From the NCBI GenBank assembly GCA_016647705.1, contig CM028333.1, positions 12,421,616 to 12,485,615 on the forward strand: 64,000 nt of DNA. The letters run 5' to 3'. Shown one piece after another: positions 46,640 to 56,984 of this stretch. Positions within the stretch are counted from its first letter, which is position 1; every line of letters starts with the position of its first letter. Position numbers and translations under genes: made by a program. This stretch comes from Eucommia ulmoides (Eukaryota > Streptophyta > Magnoliopsida > Garryales > Eucommiaceae). The notes beneath the pieces are model-generated. The model saw nothing but the letters and a program-made list of their open reading frames with translations. It was not told the origin of the DNA and did no database searches.

Positions 46640-47610
46640 AAAAAAAAAAAAAAGTCTAAATTTAGTGTTCACATCAACATTCACCGACCTTGAGCTTTGT
46701 CGTCTTAAAAAATGTGAACATTCACATTTCATTTTTTAGTAGGGGTAAACAGTAAATGTTTGTAGATATTACGCACTTTTCTGATGTAGTATGATTTATT
46801 TTTTGAAATAATGTTAACATTCACATTTACCATAACAGCAATGTGAATATTCACGTTAATATAAAACACAATTCAAAAATATATTATCTAATGGGAGATT
46901 TTGTCAGGGGTTAGTTTTGTAATGTTAGTTGGCGAGAAACAATGTAAATGTTAACAATTTGCTTTAATAGTGGTGTGAATGTTCACACTAATAACCTATT
47001 ATAAAATGCTAATACTATAATGTTATTGGTGTGAATGTTCGATTAATATAAAATAACAATTTCGTAGATCTCGGTGACGCATATGAACAATTGTGTGAAT
47101 GTTCATGTTGATAGTACCATTATAAAATATGGATAATATAGTATCAGTGGTGTGAATGTTTATGTTAATATAAAATATAGTTCAAATATATACAAACTAA
47201 TGAGAATATGTTTGGTGTCAGTTTTGTATTGTTAATTGTTGAGAAACAATGTAAACATTAATGTAAATATTATAATGTTATTGGTTTGAATATTCAGTTA
47301 ATATAAAGTAACAATTTCGTAGATCTCGGTGAAGCACGTGGATAGTGTGTAAATGTTCACGTTGATGGTACTATTAAAAAAGGCATATAATAATATTAGT
47401 CGTGTAAATGTTCACGTTAATATAAAATACAGTTCAAATATATACAAAACAAATGAGATAATTTGTCATAATTTTGTATTGTTAGTTGGTGAGATACGAG
47501 TTATTATTTAAAACAGTATAAATATTCACAATTTGCTATAAATGTTCACATTAATGGCCCTATTGAAAAATGCAAATACTATAATGTTAGTGGTGTGAAG
47601 GTTCACACAG
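46640..47610. repeat. family F tandem array with GTGAATGTTCAC motif
   Basis: The near-palindrome GTGAA-TG-TTCAC and variants recur at about 46713, 46843, 46976, 47030, 47095, 47155, 47350, 47403, 47545 and 47596, usually followed by GTTAATATAAAA. A longer unit is also repeated: ACAATTTCGTAGATCTCGG at 47056 and 47311 (255 bp apart), and GTTCAAATATATAC blocks at about 46870, 47180 and 47434. No coding frame. Confidence 0.75.
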
Positions 47611-47649
47611 ACGGGAGTAAATGATCGAAGGAAGGCTTTCAGTAGTACT

Positions 47650-47666
47650 TCCCACAGACGGCGCCA
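47650..47666 (-). other. primer-binding site of family E
   Basis: Minus-strand TGGCGCCGTCTGTGGGA, three bases after the LTR end (AAAACA). This is a primer site form common in plant gypsy elements. Confidence 0.7.
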
Positions 47667-47669
47667 AAC

Positions 47670-48746
47670 TGTTTTGTCAAATTTTGGTTGACTTCAACGG
47701 TATGATTCGGTCAGCCTTGGATAAGATGGAGAGGTCTGGAATGGAGATCTTCAATTCGTGGAGCTTATGATCAGTGGAGAAGTCCTTGGCCGAAAAGGGA
47801 GAGACCCTTATTAAGATGAGCCTAAAGCTTTCTGGGCCGAGAAATAGAGGTTCAAAACGCCTTGTGATCCTTGGAAAAATAAATCCGAGTTTGGAATTGA
47901 GTTGTTCTGTGATGGAGAGCGCCTGAAAACCTGCATAAAAGACTTGCCAGGATGATCCCGGTGTGTTTTCTCTAGCGTGAGAATCAGTGTACGAAGGGAA
48001 ACGTTTATAGAGGAATTGCCGAGAAGAGAGGGCAAAAATTATCTACCTTTGGGCAATTGTGTGCCCTTCTATTTATAGGTAAAGAACGAATTAGATTAGG
48101 AGCTTAAGCATAGATTAGTGTCCTCTCAAAGTCACATCAAAGTTTCAACTTGGCATATGGCCAATGGGAGAATGCCTAGGGACTCTTATCTTCACCATAT
48201 TGGGGATACTTGGTGATATTTTTAGTTAGGAAAGTAAACCATGGAGATATTTGTAGATATTTTGGGATATTTATGGTCATTTGGAGATATTTAGGAGATA
48301 TTTGTGGATAGAAAGTTGAACTAGCTCATAAACCGAAAGAGACACCAATCTAGAGTAGCCAAGATAAGAAGTCTGATTCCTGCCCTTCCTGGGTAACTGG
48401 AGACGGGAAGGGAGAGTTATATGGAACTTTCTGCCCTTCCCTTCTCGGATAGCCGGAGACGAGAATGGGGCATTGCTCAAGGAGCCATGAGAAGATGATT
48501 TACGGGATGAATGATACTGCAATGAAAGACGCAGAGATGGGAAAAGGTTCCCCATCCCAGTGATAGTTTTTCGGCTCTTCTTGGAAAGTATTGAAGCCTT
48601 TGGGACAGTTAGAACGAGTGGAGATATTCCTCTGTCTAGCGTAATTTCAATACTTAGTCTTCGGATGATCTTGATTTTATGGGGAATTGTGAAAATGTGG
48701 CGATCTTCAATTGGTTGCGTTGGAGTGACCATTTTTACACACATCA
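47670..48746 (-). mobile_element. family E LTR
   Basis: 1077 bp from TGATGTGTGTAAAAATGG to TTTGACAAAACA. TATA box CCTATAAATAGAAGG near 48079-48065. U3 holds a two-unit repeat around GGAGACGGGAAGGG and GGAGACGAGAATGGG (48380-48470). The 173-codon frame at 48277-48798 is an LTR artefact. Related to 58887-59877 on the plus strand. Confidence 0.85.
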
Positions 48747-48762
48747 GTTGCCCCCCAGTCCC
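48747..48762 (-). other. polypurine tract of family E
   Basis: Minus-strand GGGACTGGGGGGCAAC directly precedes the LTR start. Confidence 0.75.
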
Positions 48763-49310
48763 TATTATTGAGAAAATTTGAAAGACTGGGGACTTCATTG
48801 TGAGCCTTTTTTGGAGTTATGCGGCTTCTATTGGAGCCTTTTGGGGTGTTAGTGACATTTTTTCACCTTTGAATGGTGTTTCATGGGAGTCAGGTCTCCT
48901 TTCTGAGAGGGAGACGGGTGATTCCGGGATGGGAACAGTTAGCCCAAGATTAGAGAAGAAGGCTTGAGAGTACAAATGGACGGCCTAAGAACGGCAATGA
49001 ACAGTCGCCCTTGATCGACGAGAAAGTTGCGGACGTCATGCACACGTCCCATCGCGTCTGCGCCCCTTAGGTGGCACCTCTTCAATATGCCCAGACGTGT
49101 CACCTTCCCAACCGCTGGGAATGGGACACATGGCTGCACGACTTCTGAACGGCGCATTGTTGCCAAGCGTCTTCAAGGCATTGTCAGGCGTAACGGTTAG
49201 AGTGAACGGGTTCCCTCCTACATAAAGGAGGCCCCCTGAGCTCATTTTTCACACTTTTGCGACTTTTGGAACACCACCCTTCCCGACAGGTAACTCATTT
49301 TTCTTCAAAA

Positions 49311-51878
49311 ATGTCTTTCTTTTCTTCTTCTTCTTCTTCTTCTTCTGCTTCTAAGTTTGCGTCGGGGTCAACCACCCTTTGGCAGGCCCTAAACATTTCC
49401 CCTCTTCGACGGGTTGACCCTCCACTGGCTTTACCTCCCTACCTAGATGAATAGGCAGGGTATTTGGGTGGTGTTGAGCCCTCCGGCCGTCGTGACGACG
49501 GTAATGGTGCTGGGACCACCAGTGGCCCCATCATGGAGACGAACCTCGGCCTAGAAGACGAGGCCAAATTAAGGAGAGGGGAAGGTTATTCAGGGAGAAA
49601 GTCCCGTTTGGAAGATTGAATCGACGATAACGGAAAAGAAAATCCAGGATGCCCAAAGTAAATATGTCATCCCAGAATAGGTGGAGACTCGTCTCCCTCT
49701 TCCTGAGGATAGGGCATGCGCCCCCTCTCCCAAGGGTTTTATTACGGTGTACATGGAACATTTGTACGGCGATCTACGATTCCCAATCCACCCTTGGATT
49801 CAAACCTTATGCACGGAGTACAAGTTGTGTCCATCATAGCTTGCTCCCAACTGCATTCGAGCCTTCATGGCTTCATTCATCATTTTCAAGGCTAAGGGAC
49901 TAGATCCGTCCCTAGACTTGTTTAAATCCTCATTCTTTCCAAAATCCATGCCCTTCAGGAAGGGGTGGTGTTATGTAGCATCTCGGAAACAGTTTCTCTT
50001 GGGCCTAGAGGAGTTGGTGAAGAACTGGAAGCCCCAATATTTTTTCTTAGGAGGAACAGGCTAGGAATTTAGTGCCAAGGAGGAAGAAGTCAACCCCATT
50101 CCTAGGGAATGAGGTGTTTTTGGTGAGAAAGCTTTCATTTGTGAGTGGTTTACCGATCATACAGTCTTTTTTTTTTTTTTTTTGTATTTTGACTATTGTT
50201 TCATTTTCTTCTATTTTGTTTCCTTGAATAATCCTAGAAAAGGTTAGTGGAAAGAAAGTTCAACCCAGTGCTTTAATCAAACAGTAGAGAAAAATCGTGT
50301 GGGAGACGGAGTACAGGAATATCAACGAACTTCTAAAGTCGACGTTGTATTGTCTCCACTTCTACAGTGCTCTAGGTCTTCCGGTACCAAATATTGATGA
50401 AAATACCAAAAACAGTAAGGTTCCCTCTTCTCGGAAGTTGTTACATTTTGAATTTTCTATCGTTTTCTTGGTGCTTTACTCATCCATTTATTTCTGCTTT
50501 CTTGGTAGATATGGACAAGGTGACACTGATGAGACTGTTAAAATAGTGGGCTGCAAAGGCTACAGTTGAGAAGAGACAAGCCTCTCATCCTAGGGCGAAG
50601 GTTCCCCAGGGGGGAACTATTGAGGAGGGAAAAAAGATTGACAAAATGAGCTTTTTTGGTGAGGCCCCTGTTGGGTTGGAGAACGTGTCGAGAAGAATAA
50701 CCAGAAAGGAACAGCGACTGTGGGAAGCCGAAGCTGCTGCTGGGAAGAAGATTTCATCACAATCTGAACAGGCCCCCACACCCTCTTCCGGGAAGAGTAG
50801 TGTTGGGGTGAGCCAAGAGAGATGAAAGAGGAAAACAGGAAGGTCAGGGGCTGAAGTAGTAAAGAAGACCGGGCCTAAGGGGGCTTTTGGAGCCCCCCAA
50901 CAAAGCAAAACTTCCATTTCTGCATCCCTTCCGTCCCTAGACGTTAGACCCTTTCTCAGCCAAGGAACCCTGGATAACCTAGAGGTGCTATCTGTTTACT
51001 TCAGCAATGTCATCCCCCCTAAAGATCAAGAACAAATAAATACTGAAACAGATGCGAATGTTGTTGCCACATTCTAGAAGGATACGCTGCTGGTAAGGCT
51101 AATATTGAGATTTACTTGAATTCTTCATCGCAATTTGTTCTTGGGAAGCGATATAACATGTTTTCCTTTTTTATGCTACACAAGTGTTGTCTAAGATCTT
51201 CTCTCTGACTGGATGCCTCCATGCTGCATTTGAAAGATAGCAGAAACTTGGCGAATAGCGCAGACAGAATTGGCCCAGGCAAAAAAGTGGCACAAGATGA
51301 GCAAACAGCTGATAGCGAATGAGAACGATATCAGGGAGAATATGAAAAAAATGATCGAGGAGAAGGCAAAACTGGTTAAGGAGAAGAATGCCCTCGAATC
51401 CCATTTCGGTAGGCTTAAGGCTGATCTCGCCGCCGTTCAGGAGAGGATGAAGGAGATGAAGAAAGAGCACAGTATTGCCATTACTAAAGCCAAGGTGGAT
51501 GCGGTTAACGAATGGAAAGAGTCTCCAGCCTTTGGAGAGATGAAAACACTTCTGGCTGCCGAGATAGTGGAAAGTGGGCATCGGTATACGATCCGCAATC
51601 TACAGAGCCAACACCCAAACTTCTCAATGGACGATATTGGCATGGACTATTCTGAAGTTGAAGAAGATGTCGGCTCTAAGATGGGGAATGTCGAAGTTGA
51701 ACAAAGAGGTGTAGATGCTATGATGGCGGAGATCAATGCCGAGATGGTAGATACTGGAGCCGACCAAGAAAATGTTGAAACTGAGATAGGAAAAGTAAAC
51801 GTCGGCCTGGGCAAAATATATACCGTTCCAAGGAACATTGGTGAAGGAGAATCCAAATTGTCCCCTATTGGTCAGTAG
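49311..51878 (+). pseudogene. family E antisense extra ORF (Transposase_28-type, coiled coil), several exons
   Basis: Exon 1 starts MSFFSSSSSSSSASKF at 49311, about 80 bp after a TATA-like TACATAAAGG, and stops at 49451. A frame-shifted domain region follows: GFITVYMEHLYGDLRFPIHP (49735), then GLDPSLDLFKSSFFPKSM and GLEELVKNWKPQYFFLGG (49890-50060). This looks like the plant 'putative gypsy type transposon' domain. Plausible introns have acceptors at 50235, 50508 (TTCTTGGTAG) and 51240, and a donor CTG|GTAAGG at 51080. The last exon (51270-51878) is an intact 202-residue Lys/Glu-rich coiled coil (residues 10-75), then DIGMDYSEVEED and an acidic tail. Function is unknown; it is not needed for the basic retrotransposon cycle. 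Several stops make the whole a pseudogene. Confidence 0.7.
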
Positions 51879-51879
51879 C

Positions 51880-53340
51880 AAACTTCAATCCCAACCCCCC
51901 ATTCCTGGACCAATCAAAAATTTGAACTTGTCTTGTCTTCTTTTTCTTTTCTTTTTTCTTTTTTTTGTATGCATTTTTAGCGCCCAGTCCCTTTGTGAAA
52001 AGGGCCCCTTGGTGATGGGTTTTGGGGCCTTAGATTTGTAATGAATGTTGAACGAATCAATAGATATTTTCTTTTTATTTCTTCCCAAAAGATTATAAAC
52101 ACTTGTGATTTTTTGCATGACCTTCTTTATTGTTGTTGAATCTATGAATGTATGCCTTTGAGTTTTTTCTTTTGTCTATCCTTGGAGAGTTGTATACTTT
52201 GGAGTAGGAATCATTCATTTTCCCGACGACGAAGCTTTGTTCGTGTCTTTATCTCGGAAACACCGAGATGGGGAAATGTCTGAGCTCAATAAATTAACAA
52301 AACATAGAGTTGGGTTCTTGCTTGGGAAAATTCTGGAAATCATCTCAGAGTTGGACCTGAGCCCCTGCTCGGTCATTTTAAAGACTTGGACATTACTGGA
52401 CTTTTCTTAACCATTATGTCTCCTTCATGGTTATTTTTGAAGACACGGGCATTTTTAGCTATAATACTTATTTTTTACCCTTTACCTTAGCCAATTGGAT
52501 GTCCTTTTGACTTTTTTTCTTGATCTCGGCAGTGCTATGCTCGAGACGAACAATTCACAACACTTATCAGATAAATGACCGAGAAAAAGTCACGTTCCTC
52601 TTCTTGGACTTAAATTCCAAGAAGGGATCATGCTTCCCCTTCTCGAGAAAGGCATTATTGCCTCACCATGTCTATAACCTCGTTGCCCTCCAGCCTAGCA
52701 TCCGATCAGAGCTCGGGTGGTAGGTTAAAATCCCAAGAGTGGTACCTATATAGAATCTGGTCCTCGCAATCCCTAGAGGGTGACCTTAGGTCGGCCCTCT
52801 GTAGCCGGTCACATGTGGGTTCTCCTTAGTAGAGATCATCTCTGAGCTTTTTTGGGTTATCCCAAATTTTTTTTCTGGGGGCATCCTCCCTTTGTGTCGC
52901 CTGAGATTAGCTCGGTTGTCAGGGGTGAAATGCTTACTTGTAGGTCCTCAGACCCATCGTTGTAACGCCATCGGAGGATGATAGTTATAAGTCCCCGAGC
53001 CAACACCACTGACCTATAGAGAGGGTCTGGTTACACCCCTGACGCAGTGCGCTGGGATGGGTTTCTTTATGGAGATTACCCCTGATATTGAGCGTCGGGA
53101 TACTGTTTATGTTTAACAAGAAGATGGGGGTGGCACATCTTTGTCTAAGAAGGGACGGAGGGTTGCTCATCCCGGAATGTATGCAATTTAGAGATTCGTG
53201 GGAAGGGTTGCGCATCCCGATCCGAGAAGAGATAGGGGCGGCACTTCTCTGCCACCAAAATATTAAATGATGGAAAATTGGTTGAACAAAATATTTCTTC
53301 CATTCATACGCAGTCACTTTACAAACTTCAAAAAGTGAAC
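51880..53340. other. family E spacer between extra ORF and pol
   Basis: Non-coding, with 3' UTR-like T-rich sequence to 52100. A short repeat at 53080-53240 on the minus strand (GGGATGMGCAACCCT twice, 45-55 bp apart) gives a fragmentary repeated peptide. No gene. Confidence 0.5.
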
Positions 53341-53344
53341 AACT

Positions 53345-54775
53345 TTACAAGTCCATTAGAGCTTCCCCACCAGGGTAGTAGCGTTTCAGATGCTCTACAT
53401 TCCAAGTGTGCCTTAAGGGGACACTCTTTTCTATTTCTAATTCATAAGTACCAGGACAGGCGATACGAGTAACACGATATGGCCCTTCCCAAAATGGGAC
53501 AAGCTTGCATGCGGTTGAATCCTTGGTAGCCAGGATTACTTTTCAAAGGACGAGGTCTCCAACATCGAATGATCTAGAACAAACCTTTTTATTGTAATAC
53601 TTAGCCGTCGTTTGTTAGTAAGCTGCTTGTCGAACACGGACACGTTTTCTTTTTTCTTCATGAAGATCAAGATTAAGGGCCAAGAAGGCATCATTTTTAT
53701 CTCGGTTGAATATCATTGTTGTCCAAGAAGAGGGCATGCCTATTTCAGTAGGGATCAGTGTCTCTGACCCGAAAGTCATTGCAAAAATGGTTTCTCATTT
53801 GGGGGTCCTTGCGGTAGTATGGTATGCCCAGAGAACGGGGCACATGTCTTCAACCCATCTTTTCTTTGATTTGTCTAATCTAGTCTTGAGTCCATAGAGA
53901 ATTGTGCGGTTGGTAACTTCCACTTGTCCGCTGGCCTGGGGATGCCCTGGAGATGCAAAGTGGGTCTGAATCCCCAGCCCTACACAGAATTCCGTAAAGA
54001 GATCATTGTCGAATTTCTTCCTATTGTCGGAGACGATGGCCCTGGGTATTCCGAAGTGGCACGCAACACTTTCCCATACGAAAACTCTGATTCTTCCCTT
54101 GGTGATCCGCTTAAGTGGTTTTGCTTATACCTATTTCATGAAATAGTCAATTGTGACAACGAGGAATCTTCTCTGCCCGGTCCTTTGAGAAAATGGTCTG
54201 AGAATATCAATCCCCACTGGGAAAAGGGCCAAGGACTCGTCATGGGGATGAGAACAGTTAGTGGTAGCTGGGGATGAAAAGCAAACCTTTAACATTTATC
54301 ACATTTATTGACAAATTCCATGCAATCCCTGTACATGTCCGACCAGAAGTATCCATGTCTAATAAGCTTGTGAACCATAGACCTTCCTCCTGAGTGGTTG
54401 CCACACATCCCTTCGTGGATTTGGCTCATCACGTAGTTAGACTCTTCTAGTCTCAGGCAACGGGAGTATGGGCCCGAGAAGGATCGTCGATAGAGTACCC
54501 CATCAATGATGGTGTACCTTGATGCCCAATACAACATTCGTCTGGCCTCTGCTTGATCAGAAGAGAGTGTGTCATTTTGGAGTTATTCCCTTTATCGAAT
54601 CCTTCCAAGTCGGTACGTCAGAAAGAGCGCATATACTAGATACTTTATCAAAAATTGTTGTGCTCAGTTTCTCTAAGTACTCAACGGGAACACTTCTCTT
54701 CAAGGTGAATTCCACGACGGAGGCCAAGTTGGCTAAAGTATCGGAATGTCGATCTTTTCTCGGGGGATTTGGCGT
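53345..54775 (-). pseudogene. family E RNase H tail and integrase
   Basis: Minus-strand frames start with the RNase H end (PREK, then DTLANLASVVEFTLKRSVP, 54750-54690). A linker and YTIIDGVLYRRSFSGPYSRC lead to the zinc-binding module HEGMCGNHSGGRSMVHKLIR...CDKC (54415-54290), intact in the largest open piece. The core follows with frameshifts: WPFSQWG, then FGIPRAIVSDN-like, HFASPGHPQASGQ-like and EIGMPS (54240-53740). The end is the C-terminal domain (VRVRQAAY, GDLVL, WEGPYRVT-like, ending near 53350). The gene is complete in order but broken in about ten places. It matches family H in module order and motifs. Confidence 0.8.
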
Positions 54776-54782
54776 ATATGTG

Positions 54783-55185
54783 GCTAGTATAAAAATATGT
54801 GTGTGGTATTTTATTATATTAAAATATGTGGATCAATTAATTTAAATTCAGTTGTTTCGGTTTAATGATTAGTGTGTGGTTATTTTTTATATTATAAAGA
54901 CAATATACTAATAAAATATTTTGTCTCAAGCGTCAGATAGAGTTAAAATGTGGTGTCATTTTTTTATTTTTTTTTGTTAAAACAGGAGTTGATCGCAAAA
55001 GGTTCAGATTTTATAGTTTTGAAATAGAATATTTGGGACATTTGTAATCTCTAAATTTTGAGTTGATAATATTAAAATTTATGTCAGTTATCCATGTGTT
55101 GTTCAGATTACATTTGTTCAGTTGGGATAATATCACGTCAAGGTCACGCATAACCTCAGGCGTGGGGCCCGAGGTGAAGTGTGAT
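54783..55185 (+). mobile_element. gypsy element G, 5' LTR end fragment
   Basis: AT-rich sequence ending GGGGCCCGAGGTGAAGTGTGATA just before the primer site. This style of LTR end is seen in plant chromoviruses (Tekay/Del-like). The start is cut against family E. Confidence 0.55.
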
Positions 55186-55192
55186 AGCTTTT

Positions 55193-55210
55193 TATATCAG
55201 AGCCTAGGTT
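55193..55210 (+). other. primer-binding site of element G, initiator-tRNA-Met type
   Basis: TATATCAGAGCCTAGGTT matches the common TGGTATCAGAGC site with small changes, directly after the LTR end. Confidence 0.65.
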
Positions 55211-55477
55211 AAGGTTCTTTAGACTTATTAGGTTGTTTCGTCAATAGTGGACCATAAGATAGGGTATTGATAGGTTGGTTCAGGATGTGATTTGTAGTTA
55301 TTTTTACTTGATTTAAAAGTAGTACCTTGTATCATGCACTGTTTGTTGCATTGTTGGCATTTGTATTTATTAAATTGCATTTCGGATCTTGAAATGGAAC
55401 ATGGAAATGAAAGTAGTTGGAGTTTTGGATCCCAAAGAAAAAGGGGTAGGGCATAGAAAAGATTGGATATTGTCAAG

Positions 55478-56896
55478 TGGACGTGGCCATTTAAGACACT
55501 CACGTCTGACTTTACTCGCAAGTGCACGAGGTCAAGTTTTAGTATAGATAGATCGTGAGATCGGATATCGTTCCACTGGGGATAGTGTAAATCAGTTGAA
55601 TACTGTAATTTACATAGTCTCATATTATCTCGACTTTTCAAGAATTGTTTGTATTTTAATTACAACTAAGATAAATTACAACTATTGGGTTAGTTCTAAC
55701 TATATTGATTACCTTGGTATTGATTTCTTTACCGTAATACATATTTGACTTCGTTTAGTTAGCTATAACGGTGTTTATCCTATCCGACAATCTTTGTATC
55801 TACAACTCGCTCACTCCCTCTTCCGAGTGTAAAGAGAGCGAATATATGACTTCTCATTGACACCGAAGTCCCACTCGAACGTCTTTTCAAACACATAGTC
55901 ACATGAGTCTTGAACCAACGTCATGGATTGCACACCTTCTAGCACCCTCCCGGGTTGTTAGAACGTCGCATTGTGTTTACCCTAATCCAAATACAGGGTT
56001 AACTCTCCCGAGTGTCAAACCCCGTATTCTCTAATTATCTAAACTAGCATAATATCAAGAATAATGGTAAACACAATCGAATTTAGACAAACAACCATTA
56101 AAAAAACGTATATTTAATCAAACTAGTATTTACATGACTTACAACAACACCTAGATAATATTTATCTAAACTACATAATCTTAGCCATATAAACATACAA
56201 AACAAGAGTGATTCAACATCATTAGATATGGCAAAGTAATTACAAAGATAAAAACAAAGGAAGAACGATTAAATCTGAGAGTGGAATGGTCCACTGTCGC
56301 TAAGGATCGCTCCGCAAATGCTTTGTCATCTTCCAAATGATGAACCTCCTTCTTGATCTCTCAAGAATGGCTAAGGAACATTATTCTAAGGTTAGGAACG
56401 TTCAGAACCCTTTTTCACAAGTGGGGGAGAAGCTTTTATAGGCCCAAGGTTTCAAAAATGTCTAGAAATATCTTTTTGTCTGTGCAGAGCTGACAGCCTA
56501 GGCGGTGGGATCACGGCCTAGGCAGTGGGTAAGTCAGTTAAACCTTTGCCGCAGTGGTGGAGGAGGCGGTGAATTCAAGATCTCACTACAATTTCACCGC
56601 CTAGGCGGTAGAACAGGCTCCAAACTCTCTACACTTTCACTGCCTAGGTGGTGGGACTTATTCATTTTCAGCACTCCCAGCATTCTCACTGTCTCGGCGA
56701 TGGGACTGTTGTCTTGATCCCTTATATTTTTCTAACTTTTCTTCGTCGTTTTCCCACCGTTTTGATCGTTTATTGCTCGTTCACATTTCTTCACTTGATT
56801 TACATAAAAACAACTAAAACGTAATTAAAACATTAATAAAATACTCAAAAATTGGCAAATTCGGCTTAGAAGTAGATAGGTATTTTCAACCTATCA
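55478..56896 (-). mobile_element. family A solo LTR with TSD TCAAG
   Basis: 1419 bp, minus strand, from TGATAGGTTGAAAATACC (56896) to GGCCACGTCCA (55478). It is flanked by TCAAG at 55473-55477 and 56897-56901. It shares with other copies CTCGCAAGTGCACG, TTTTAGTATAGAT, TCCCGAGTGTCAAACCCC and the palindrome zone. TATA box CCTATAAAAGC near 56443-56433. No internal region, so a solo LTR, inserted in element G upstream of gag. Confidence 0.9.
56495..56705. repeat. CCTAGG-centred palindrome array in family A solo LTR
   Basis: AGCCTAGGCGGTGGG (56500), CGGCCTAGGCAGTGGG (56514), TTCACCGCCTAGGCGGTAG (56592), TTCACTGCCTAGGTGGTGGG (56636) and TCTCACTGTCTCGGCGATGG (56685). It lies 50-260 bp upstream of the LTR's TATA box. 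Confidence 0.85.
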
Positions 56897-56984
56897 TCAA
56901 GCGAATGTTAGATAGAGTAGCAGACAAAGATGATAAAATGGCATAGAGCCCAAACCGAAACATCTAATCCTCATATTGTACTAT

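Larger units (their letters stand above)
47613..54780 (-). mobile_element. family E Tat-like Ty3/gypsy element, 5'-truncated
   Basis: Read on the minus strand: RNase H tail and integrase (54775-53345), a non-coding spacer, an extra ORF on the opposite strand (49311-51878), polypurine tract (48762-48747), LTR (48746-47670), then a primer site and about 40 bp of leader. Reverse transcriptase and everything upstream are missing; the break at about 54780 meets gypsy element G. Pol, antisense extra ORF and 3' LTR in this order are described for the Tat lineage of plant Ty3/gypsy elements. Confidence 0.8.

Noticed and set aside
48277-48798. 173-codon minus-strand frame
   Set aside because: It spans the family E polypurine tract and LTR start, and the related LTR at 58887 does not keep the frame.
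51171-51581. Minus-strand 136-codon frame, considered as sense ORF of family E
   Set aside because: Shadow of the coiled-coil exon on the plus strand, which has clear heptad-like Lys/Glu pattern.
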